NCBI GenBank assembly: GCA_016710465.1
Contig: JADJVS010000014.1
Coordinates: forward strand, 1,488,001 to 1,552,000
DNA: 64,000 bases
Reading direction: 5' to 3'
Origin: Sulfuritalea sp.
GTDB lineage: Bacteria; Pseudomonadota; Gammaproteobacteria; Burkholderiales; Rhodocyclaceae
Within the stretch, counting starts at the first letter, position 1. Each line of letters opens with the position of its first letter. The position numbers and the translations under genes were made by a program. Below the pieces are notes generated by a model, which ran no database searches, was not told the origin of the DNA, and worked only from the letters and a program-made list of their open reading frames with translations. Shown in pieces: positions 40,629-48,279 of this stretch.

Positions 40629-43363
40629 GTTCCGCTCAGGGCATCGGCGTTCGCCGGGGCCTTGCCGCCGTCGCCCGGCCCGTCCATCGAGATGTGCCGA
40701 GGAGCATGGCCGGCATCGTGCTCCCGGATGATGAGAACATAAGCTTCCTCAAGGTGACGGGCGAAGCCTTCGCAGTCGAACAACGGGCAGGTCGCCCGGT
40801 TGTCGGCGAGGCGCTGCTTGATCGCCGCGAGGCGGTCCGGGTGCGTCGCCAGGGCTACTGCCTGCTGCTCGTAATCCTCGCGCGAGCCTGTGGTGAGCTC
40901 GGGCAGGCCAACGGCCCGGTTCAGGCTGGCGGCGACGCGCGCCGCAAACGATCGGCCCTTCAACGTCAGCACCGGCAGGCCGGCCCACAGGGCATCGCTC
41001 GCGGTCGTGTGGGCGTTGCAGGGCAGCGTGTCGAGGAACAGGTCCGCGAGCCCGTGGCGGGCCAGGTGTTCCGGCAAGGGAAGACGCGATGCGAAGACCA
41101 GGCGTTCCGCCGCAATGCCCCTCTTTTCCGCCTCCCGCCTGAGGTTTCTTGCCGCCGTCGGGTTGTCCTCGAACAGCCACAACACGCTGTGTGGAACCCT
41201 GCCGAGAATGCGCATCCAACTGTCGAAGGTTTCGGGCGAGATCTTGTAGTTGTTGTTGAAGCAGCAATAGACCATGGCCTCCTCGGGCAGGCCACACTCC
41301 GGTCGAGTGAACTTCCGCTCGGAAATCCGTCGCCGTCGATCGTTGGCCTGGTAGCTGCCCGGAAGCCGGATGATCTTTTCCGAGTAGCCATCGAGGTCGG
41401 CGTCGTCGATCAGTACCCGGTCGGCAATCAGGTAGTCGATGAACCCGGCGCCCATCGTGCCCGGATAGCCGAGGTAATTGACCTGGATGGGCGCGCAGCG
41501 CGCGGCGAGTATGCCCGGACGGCTGTCGGTGGTGTAGCCCTTGAGATCGATCGCGATATCGACACCTATTTCGTTGCACAGGCGGGCGACCTCCGCGTCG
41601 CCCATTCCGCGGACTTCGATGAATCGGTCAAACGCGGAGCGCAATCGCTGCCGCATCACGTCACTGGAATCGGGGCCAAAGGATATGGCGGTCAGTTCGA
41701 ACCTGCCGCGATCATGGCGTTCGAACAATTCCGCCATCAGGAAGGCCGTGGCGTGGTCATGGAAGTCCGCCGAGAGGTAGGCGAGGTGGATTCTTTCCCG
41801 GCGCGCCGCGACCGCTGCGGGGGCGGACCTTGCCAGGCCCGCGGTCTTTTTCCGCGCAAACAATTCCGCCGCCTGCCTTTGGAGGAGCGGGTCGTCGGCA
41901 AGGGCTAGCAAGGGGAATGGGGTGGAAACCAAGGCACCCGATGCCACTCCGGCGCGCAATCGGGCAATGGACTGATCGCGCGAAGTCCAGTCGCACAGGT
42001 AGCACTGCAGATGGGCAATGTTGCCCGGCAGGTACTCGCAATCCGGATCCAGCGCCAAGGCGCGTTCGCAGGCGGAGAGCGCGTCGTCGAGGCGACCCAT
42101 GGCCTTGAGGACATTGCCCCGGTTGTTGTGCGCCTTGGCATGGTTCGGCATCAGGGCGATCGACCTGTCGTAACTCGCCAGCGCTGCGTCGAGGTCCCCG
42201 AGATCGAGCAGGGCGTTGCCGCGATTGCTGAGCGCGTCGGCAAAATCGGGCTGGATCGCGATCGCGGCATCGTAACTGCCCACGGCATCCACCAGCCGCC
42301 CGAGATCGCGGAGCACATTGCCCCGATTGTTGTGGGCGCCGGCATGGTCGGGGCGTAGGCCGATCGCCTTTTCGTGGCTCGCCAGCGCCTCGGCCAGGCG
42401 GCCCATTTCCCGGAGCACGGTACCTCGACTGTTGTGGGCTTCGGCCCGGTCCGGCCGCAGGGTGATAGCCGTGTCATAGCTTGCCAACGCGGCCTCAAGG
42501 CGTTTCAGCGCCAACAGGACGTTACCGCGATTGCCATGGGCATCGGCCAGGTCGGGCTGCAGCGAGATCGCGAGATCGTAGCTTTTCAGCGAGTCGTCAA
42601 GGCGCCCCATATCCTTCAGGACGTTTCCCCGATTGTTGTGGGCGCTGGCATGGTCGGGCCGAAGGTCAATAGCCGTTTCATAGCTCGCCAGCGCGTCATT
42701 CAGGCGCCCCATGTTCCTGAGAACGTTGCCGCGGTTGTTGTGTGCGTCGGCGTGGTCCGGTCGCAGCGCGATTGCCCTGTCGTAGATGGTCAGGGCCTCC
42801 TCGAAGCGCTTCAACGCGGCGAGGACGCTGGCCTTGTTGGTCAGGGCGTCGGCGAAATCCGGCACCAGTGCGATCGCCCGTTCGTAGCTTGCCAGGGCAT
42901 CGTCGAGCCGGCCGAGTTCCTTGAGCACGTTGCCGCGGTTGTTGTGCGCCTCGGCGAAACGCGGGTTGAGCGCAATCGCGCGGTCATGGCTGGCGAGAGC
43001 GTCATCGAGGCGCATCAGGGATTTCAGCACGTTGCCGCGGTTGCTGAAATACGCGGCGCTGTTGGGATTACGGGCGATCGCACGGTCGATATGATCGAGC
43101 GCCCGCTGGGAGTCTCCGCATTGCCAATGGACAAGACCCAGCAGGTGAAGTGAATCCGCATGGCCGGGATCACCGGCCAGAATTTTTTCGTAGATCGCCC
43201 TCGCGGCGGCGAGCTCACCCTGGCGGTGAAAGGCGATTGCTTCCTGAAGCCTTTGCTGCAAAGAGGCGTCCTGGGTCGGCCGCGCAGGGTGTCGAGGCGG
43301 GCCGGGTTGACGCTGTGGAATACGGGGCGGGCGCGGCATTTCGCTGGAGCTGGATTTCTGCAT
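40625..43363 (-). CDS. TPR-rich O-GlcNAc-transferase-like protein
   Basis: A 912-residue protein. About residues 30-440 form some twelve consecutive 34-residue TPR units with the repeated core NNRGNVLKxLGRLDDALASYxxAI; the C-terminal half is a glycosyltransferase family 41 (OGT/SPINDLY) catalytic region (HLAYLSADFHDHATAFLMAELFERHD, RCAPIQVNYLGYPGTMG, CCFNNNYKISPETFDSWMRIL, DTLPCNAHTTASDALWAGLPVLTLKG). OGT-type enzymes glycosylate Ser/Thr on proteins; bacterial ones act on various targets, including adhesins or flagellin. The TPR part is encoded by visible DNA repeats. Overlaps the methyltransferase gene. Confidence 0.88.
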   Translation of the reverse strand: MQKSSSSEMPRPPRIPQRQPGPPRHPARPTQDASLQQRLQEAIAFHRQGELAAARAIYEKILAGDPGHADSLHLLGLVHWQCGDSQRALDHIDRAIARNPNSAAYFSNRGNVLKSLMRLDDALASHDRAIALNPRFAEAHNNRGNVLKELGRLDDALASYERAIALVPDFADALTNKASVLAALKRFEEALTIYDRAIALRPDHADAHNNRGNVLRNMGRLNDALASYETAIDLRPDHASAHNNRGNVLKDMGRLDDSLKSYDLAISLQPDLADAHGNRGNVLLALKRLEAALASYDTAITLRPDRAEAHNSRGTVLREMGRLAEALASHEKAIGLRPDHAGAHNNRGNVLRDLGRLVDAVGSYDAAIAIQPDFADALSNRGNALLDLGDLDAALASYDRSIALMPNHAKAHNNRGNVLKAMGRLDDALSACERALALDPDCEYLPGNIAHLQCYLCDWTSRDQSIARLRAGVASGALVSTPFPLLALADDPLLQRQAAELFARKKTAGLARSAPAAVAARRERIHLAYLSADFHDHATAFLMAELFERHDRGRFELTAISFGPDSSDVMRQRLRSAFDRFIEVRGMGDAEVARLCNEIGVDIAIDLKGYTTDSRPGILAARCAPIQVNYLGYPGTMGAGFIDYLIADRVLIDDADLDGYSEKIIRLPGSYQANDRRRRISERKFTRPECGLPEEAMVYCCFNNNYKISPETFDSWMRILGRVPHSVLWLFEDNPTAARNLRREAEKRGIAAERLVFASRLPLPEHLARHGLADLFLDTLPCNAHTTASDALWAGLPVLTLKGRSFAARVAASLNRAVGLPELTTGSREDYEQQAVALATHPDRLAAIKQRLADNRATCPLFDCEGFARHLEEAYVLIIREHDAGHAPRHISMDGPGDGGKAPANADALSGT

Positions 43364-43586
43364 CGAATATGGTGAAGGGATGAACTCACGATAACACAGG
43401 CTGCCGGCCGGGGAACGTCACCGCCGAACCGGTCGGCGTCGGCGGATGGCGCCAATACCGATATGGTTAGAATTGCGGCTACTCCTCCCTCGGCCGCGGA
43501 AATGCGCATTCCGCGCCACTGATCGCCATGGCATGCATCAGGCACCAATTTCTCCAACGAACAGCTCGGATCCGTGCAAGCCGCGC

Positions 43587-44438
43587 ATGATCGATCTTGA
43601 CCACCTGCGCGAATGGGTTGGACACACCGAGTCGGCGGAGGACATCGTCGCACCGTCGAAAGTCGCGGCCCTGGCCGCCACGCTGGACCGCGACGATGCC
43701 TGGCCGATCTCTGGCGATCCGCTGCCGCCGCCATGGCACTGGACTCTGTGCCTGCCGGCGGCGCGCCAGTCGGTGATCGGGCCCGACGGCCATCCGGCGC
43801 GCGGCGGCTTCCTGCCGCCGGTGCCCCTGCCGCGCCGCCTATGGGCCGGCGGCCGGCTGAGCTTCCCGCAGGCGCTGCGGGTGGGCGAGCGCGTGGAGCG
43901 TCGCTCGCGCGTGATGTCGGTCGAGCACAAGAGCGGACGCAGCGGCGACCTGGTGTTCGTCATGGTGCGCCACGAGTTCCATGGGCCGGCGGGGCTGTGC
44001 GTCACCGAGGAACACGACATCGTCTATCGCGACCTGCCGGTAGCCGATGCGGCACCGCCGGCCTGCCAGCCGGCGCCCGCCGGTGCGGCCTGGGAACGGG
44101 AGATCGTCCCCGACGACGTGCTGCTGTTCCGCTACTCGGCGCTGAGCTTCAACGGCCACCGCATCCACTATGACCGCCGCTACGTCACCGAGGTCGAGGG
44201 CTATCCCGGCCTGATCGTGCACGGGCCGCTGATCGCCACGCTGCTGGTCGACCTGCTGCGCCGGAACCTGCCCGGGGCGACGATCGCCGCCTTCGCGTTC
44301 CGCGCCCTCAAGCCGGTGTTCGACATCGCGCCCTTCTTCGTCTGCGGCCGGCCCGAGGCCGACGGCAGGGCCGTCAGGCTGTGGGCCCGCGACAGCGAGA
44401 ACCACCTGGCCATGGACATGCAGGTGACTCTCGCCTGA
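43587..44438 (+). CDS. MaoC/FAS1-like acyl-CoA dehydratase (mesaconyl/itaconyl-CoA hydratase type)
   Basis: A 283-residue double hot-dog protein. The N-terminal FAS1-type dehydratase domain (EWVGHTESAEDIVAPSKVAALAATLDRDD, PLPPPWHWTLCLP) is followed by a MaoC-like domain with the substrate segment FRYSALSFNGHRIHYDRRYV and GYPGLIVHGPLIATLLVDLL, containing catalytic Asp/His-type residues. This family includes mesaconyl-C4-CoA and itaconyl-CoA hydratases. The start at MIDLDHLREWVG is preferred; the frame is open to 43446. The 223 bp before it hold no gene that I can support. Confidence 0.83.
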   Translation: MIDLDHLREWVGHTESAEDIVAPSKVAALAATLDRDDAWPISGDPLPPPWHWTLCLPAARQSVIGPDGHPARGGFLPPVPLPRRLWAGGRLSFPQALRVGERVERRSRVMSVEHKSGRSGDLVFVMVRHEFHGPAGLCVTEEHDIVYRDLPVADAAPPACQPAPAGAAWEREIVPDDVLLFRYSALSFNGHRIHYDRRYVTEVEGYPGLIVHGPLIATLLVDLLRRNLPGATIAAFAFRALKPVFDIAPFFVCGRPEADGRAVRLWARDSENHLAMDMQVTLA

Positions 44439-44565
44439 GAATCGGGAATATGGAAATGATCCAGAAGGACGATGCGGCCTGCCGAGCGATCCGCGCAGCG
44501 GTGGGCCAAGCTTGCGCGCATCGCCGCGACGACGGGATCGGCGGGTTCGTGCCTATCGTCATGCG

Positions 44566-44952
44566 ATGGCCATGAAGATCGACCGCCTCGACCACCTGGT
44601 GCTGACGGTGCGCGACGTCGACGCCACCGTCGATTTCTACCAGCGCGTGCTCGGCATGGAGCCGGTGAGCTTCGGCGCTGGCCGGCGCGCCTTGTCCTTC
44701 GGCCGGCAGAAAATCAACCTGCATCCCGCCGCCGCGCCGCTGAAGCCGCACGCGGCGCAGCCCGGGCCGGGAACGGCCGACCTCTGCCTGATCGCGGCGA
44801 CGCCGCTGGCCGAGGTGATCGCCGAACTCGCGGCGCGGGGCATCGCCATCGAGGAAGGCCCGGTGCCGCGCACCGGTGCCACCGGCCCCATCCATTCGGT
44901 GTATTTCCGCGACCCGGATGGCAACCTGATCGAAGTCTCCAACTATCCATGA
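44566..44952 (+). CDS. VOC-superfamily (glyoxalase-like) protein
   Basis: A 128-residue single-domain VOC protein: KIDRLDHLVLTVRDVDATVDFYQRVLGMEPV, and the C-terminal SVYFRDPDGNLIEVSNYP with metal-ligand positions. Members act as glyoxalases, dioxygenases or resistance proteins; the reaction is unknown. An ATG two codons downstream (44572) is an alternative start. It is followed by a dispersed repeat. Confidence 0.85.
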   Translation: MAMKIDRLDHLVLTVRDVDATVDFYQRVLGMEPVSFGAGRRALSFGRQKINLHPAAAPLKPHAAQPGPGTADLCLIAATPLAEVIAELAARGIAIEEGPVPRTGATGPIHSVYFRDPDGNLIEVSNYP

Positions 44953-44960
44953 CCAACAGA

Positions 44961-44990
44961 AAATCGCCGTACCGCCAGCGCCGACTCTTG
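44961..44990 (-). repeat. Dispersed ~30 bp repeat, best-matching copy
   Basis: On the minus strand CAAGAGTCGGCGCTGGCGG then TACGGCGATTT. It sits in the 50-bp gap between the VOC and MFS genes and is closest to the consensus (29 of 30). Confidence 0.8.
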
Positions 44991-45004
44991 AAATCGAGCC
45001 AGCG

Positions 45005-46204
45005 ATGAGCGAAGCCGTCACTCCGCAAATCAAGCGCAACGTCGGCCTGCTCGCCGGTTGCCAGGCGCTGCTGCTGTGCAATGGCGTGACCCTGATCGCG
45101 GTCAATGGCCTGGCCGGCGCCAAGCTGGCGCCGACGCCGACGCTGGCGACGCTGACCGTCACCGGCTATGTCATCGGCACGGCGTTGATGACGCTGCCGG
45201 CGTCCTGGTTCATGAAGCACTACGGCCGCCGCGCCGGCTTCATCGTCGGCGCCCTGCTCGGCATCCTCGGCGGCCTCACCTGCGCCTTGGCGGTGAGCAT
45301 CGGCAGCTTCTGGCTGCTGTGCCTGGGCACGCTGTGTGCCGGCACCTACAACGCCTTCGGCCTGCAATACCGCTTCGCCGCCGCCGACATGGCGCCGGCC
45401 GACTGGAAGCCGAAGGCGATCTCCTGGACGCTGGCCGGCGGCATCCTCGGCGGCTTCATCGGCCCCTGGGCGGGCAAGATCACGCGCGACATTTGGGCCG
45501 TCGAGTTCGCCGCCACCTATGCCTCGCTTTCGGTCTTCGCGGTCGTCGCCCTGCTGATCGCCAGCCGCCTGCGGGTGCCCGAGATGGCTGATGCCGGGCA
45601 GCAGGGCTCGGGCCGGCCACTGGCCGAGATCGCCCGCCAGCCGGCTTTCGTCGTCGCCGTGCTGGCCGCCGCGCTGGGCTACGGCACGATGAACCTGCTG
45701 ATGGCGGCGACCCCTCTGGCGATGGACATCTGCGGCCTGCCCTTCGGCGATGCCGCCTTCGTCCTGCAATGGCATGTGCTGGGCATGTACGGGCCGTCCT
45801 TCTTCACCGGCAGCCTGATCAAGCGCTTCGGTGTGCTCAGCATCCTGATGGCCGGCGTGGTGCTGATGTTCGCCTGCATCGCGCTGGCGCTGTCTGGCGT
45901 CACGCTGATGCATTTCTGGTGGGCGCTGTTCCTGCTCGGTGTCGGCTGGAACTTTCTTTACATCGGCGGCACCACGCTGCTGACTGAAACCTACAAACCG
46001 GCCGAGCGCGCCAAGGTGCAGGGCGGCAACGACTTCCTGGTTTTCGGCGTGCAGGCCGTGTCCTCGCTCTCGGCCGGCGCGCTGGTGCTCGGCGGCGGCT
46101 GGTACACCCTGAACCTGTATGCCATTCCGGCGGTGATCGTGATCGCGCTCGGCGTCGGCGCGCTGATGCTGCACCGCCGGCGCCTGGCCGCCGCGCATCC
46201 CTGA
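45005..46204 (+). CDS. MFS transporter
   Basis: A 399-residue major-facilitator protein with about twelve hydrophobic helices and the MFS loop 2-3 region MKHYGRRAGFIVGALLGIL. Its first helix region (NVGLLAGCQALLLCNGVTLIAVNG) is typical of a YfcJ/Bcr-like efflux group. The substrate is unknown. It lies 13 bp before the old-yellow-enzyme gene and may share its transcript. Confidence 0.87.
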   Translation: MSEAVTPQIKRNVGLLAGCQALLLCNGVTLIAVNGLAGAKLAPTPTLATLTVTGYVIGTALMTLPASWFMKHYGRRAGFIVGALLGILGGLTCALAVSIGSFWLLCLGTLCAGTYNAFGLQYRFAAADMAPADWKPKAISWTLAGGILGGFIGPWAGKITRDIWAVEFAATYASLSVFAVVALLIASRLRVPEMADAGQQGSGRPLAEIARQPAFVVAVLAAALGYGTMNLLMAATPLAMDICGLPFGDAAFVLQWHVLGMYGPSFFTGSLIKRFGVLSILMAGVVLMFACIALALSGVTLMHFWWALFLLGVGWNFLYIGGTTLLTETYKPAERAKVQGGNDFLVFGVQAVSSLSAGALVLGGGWYTLNLYAIPAVIVIALGVGALMLHRRRLAAAHP

Positions 46205-46217
46205 ACCGGAGCCTGTC

Positions 46218-47330
46218 ATGTCGTCACTGTTTTCAGCCTTCTCCATTGGCCGCGTCGCGCTGCCCAACCGCATTGTCATCGCACCGATGTGCCAGTACTC
46301 GGCCGAGGAGGGCAATGCCAACGACTGGCACCTGATGCACTACGGCAAGCTGGCGCTGTCGGGCGCCGGCCTGCTGATCGTCGAGGCCACCGGCGTCGAG
46401 CGGGAAGGACGCATCACGCCGGGCTGCCTGGGCCTGTGGAACGACGCCAACGAAGCGGCGCTGCAGCGCGTGGTCAACGCGGCGCGCAAGATCAGCGGCA
46501 TGCCGCTGGCCATCCAGCTTGCCCATGCCGGGCGCAAGGCGTCCAGCCACAAGCCCTGGGACGGCGGCCAACTGATTCCGCCGACCGAGGGCGGCTGGTC
46601 GCCCGTGGCGCCCTCGGCGATTCCGCATGCGCCGCAGGAGGCGCCGCCGCAGGCACTTGACGCGGCCGGCCTGGAGCGCATCAAGCACGCCTTCGTCGCG
46701 TCAGCGGAGCGGGCCCTGCGCCTCGGGTTCGATGCCATCGAACTGCATGCGGCGCACGGCTACCTGCTGCACCAGTTCCTTTCGCCGCTGGCCAACCGGC
46801 GCGACGATGCCTACGGCGGTTCGCTCGACAAGCGCATGCGCTATCCGCTGGAAGTGATCGATGCCGTGCGCGCGGTGGTGGCGGGGCGCTGCGAACTGGG
46901 CGTTCGCGTCTCGGCCACCGACTGGGTCGAAGGCGGCTGGGACATCGAGGAATGCATGGTGTTTGCCGCCGCCCTGCGCGAGCGCGGGCTGGGCTTCATC
47001 CACGTGTCCAGCGGCGGCGTTTCACCCCTGCAGAAGATCGCGCTGGGGCCGGGTTACCAGGTGCATCTGGCCGAGCGCATCAAGCGCGAGACCGGCCTGC
47101 CGACCATCGCCGTCGGCCTCATCACCGATCCGAAGCAGGCCGAAGGCATCATCGCCTCTGGCCAGGCGGACATGGTCGCCCTGGCGCGCGGCATCCTCTA
47201 CGATCCGCACTGGCCCTGGCATGCCGCCGCCGAACTCGGCGCCACGGTGAGTGCGCCACCGCAATATTGGCGCTGTCCGCCGCGCGGTCTGGAGAAGTTG
47301 TTCGGCGAGATCCGTACCGCGCAGCGCTGA
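46218..47330 (+). CDS. NADH:flavin oxidoreductase, old yellow enzyme family (YqjM/XenA-like)
   Basis: A 370-residue FMN ene-reductase: RIVIAPMCQYSAEEGNANDWH (the thermophilic-like OYE start with the redox-tuning Cys), IQLAHAGRKASS, ELHAAHGYLLHQFLSPLANRR with the His pair that binds substrate carbonyls, and ALARGILYDPHWPW. Such enzymes reduce activated C=C bonds and nitro compounds with NAD(P)H. It is convergent with the Usp gene. Confidence 0.9.
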   Translation: MSSLFSAFSIGRVALPNRIVIAPMCQYSAEEGNANDWHLMHYGKLALSGAGLLIVEATGVEREGRITPGCLGLWNDANEAALQRVVNAARKISGMPLAIQLAHAGRKASSHKPWDGGQLIPPTEGGWSPVAPSAIPHAPQEAPPQALDAAGLERIKHAFVASAERALRLGFDAIELHAAHGYLLHQFLSPLANRRDDAYGGSLDKRMRYPLEVIDAVRAVVAGRCELGVRVSATDWVEGGWDIEECMVFAAALRERGLGFIHVSSGGVSPLQKIALGPGYQVHLAERIKRETGLPTIAVGLITDPKQAEGIIASGQADMVALARGILYDPHWPWHAAAELGATVSAPPQYWRCPPRGLEKLFGEIRTAQR

Positions 47331-47359
47331 CAGGGGGCGGGCCGCCGCCGCGGCCTGAA

Positions 47360-48172
47360 TCAGCTCGACATCAGCACCGGCACGGTCATGTGTTGCAGGA
47401 TGTAGCGCGTGCCCGCGCCGCGGCTGACGAAGGGGAAGCCGATCTGGCCGTGGGCGCCCATCACCAGCAGGTCGGCGCTGCGGTCGCTGACGCGGTTGAG
47501 CAGCAGGTCCATGATGCCGAAGTCCTCGACCACCAGCACTTCCGGCCTGGCCTTGATGCCATGGTCGGCGAGGTGGCGCACGACATGGGCGCAGGAGGCG
47601 TCGCCGTCCTCGTGACGGCTGGCGAAGCTGAGCACCCAGGCATCCTCGCAGGCAGCCAGCAGCGGCAGCGCGTCGTTGAGCGCATGCGCGGCCTCGCGGG
47701 CGTCGTTCCAGGCAATCATCGGCCGCTTGCCGACGGCAGGGAACTCGCCGGCATAGGGCACCACCAGCACCGGGCGCCCGCAGTCGACGATCACCTCCAT
47801 GACAAAATCCTCGGGCAGCAGGGTGTTGCCGCCATGCTCGCGCTGGCCGAGGATGACCAGATCGGCATGACGGGCCAGGTTGGTGACCTGGCGCAGCACC
47901 TCGGCATCGCTGCCGCGATTGACGTCGATCCATTCGGCGCGGGTCAGGCCGGCGGTGGCCTTGGCGAAGGCCGCCTGGCTGGCATCGCGGGCCTCGACAT
48001 ACTCCGCGCTGGGCCAGGTGGCGACGACGCCGACGCGCTGCGCGGCGGCGCGTTGACCGAAGACACCGATCAGCCGGGCACCATGCTGCCCGGCGAGGCG
48101 GACCGCGAGTTCAAGGCGAACGCTGGCGCGTTCGCCGGCATCGAGGTGGACCATCAGGTTCTTCAGCGACAT
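47360..48172 (-). CDS. Tandem universal stress protein
   Basis: A 270-residue protein with two Usp domains. The second ends in the ATP-binding pattern LLVMGAHGQIGFPFVSRGAGTRYILQHMTVPVLMSS (G-x2-G-x9-GS type); the first has LVILGQREHGGNTLLPEDFVMEVIVDCGRPVLVVPY. The ATG at 48172 has a GGAG site and is preferred over the TTG three codons upstream. Role: stress survival; specific ligand unknown. Confidence 0.88.
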   Translation of the reverse strand: MSLKNLMVHLDAGERASVRLELAVRLAGQHGARLIGVFGQRAAAQRVGVVATWPSAEYVEARDASQAAFAKATAGLTRAEWIDVNRGSDAEVLRQVTNLARHADLVILGQREHGGNTLLPEDFVMEVIVDCGRPVLVVPYAGEFPAVGKRPMIAWNDAREAAHALNDALPLLAACEDAWVLSFASRHEDGDASCAHVVRHLADHGIKARPEVLVVEDFGIMDLLLNRVSDRSADLLVMGAHGQIGFPFVSRGAGTRYILQHMTVPVLMSS

Positions 48173-48279
48173 GGTGTGCAACTCCGTTCGATAGCATGGG
48201 AAGGCAGGCGTCGCAGCGAGGCTGGCGACCTAAGCGGCCTCAAGTATAGGGCCCCAGCGCAAGCCCGGTTTGCGACACG

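Noticed and set aside
40625..43363. Regular ~102 bp DNA periodicity suggesting a CRISPR or satellite array
   Set aside because: The period equals 34 codons and encodes TPR units; spacers are not variable unique sequences.
47340..47355. GGCCGC/GCGGCC hairpin as terminator between OYE and Usp genes
   Set aside because: A short 6-bp stem in very GC-rich sequence without a T-run; not distinguishable from background.
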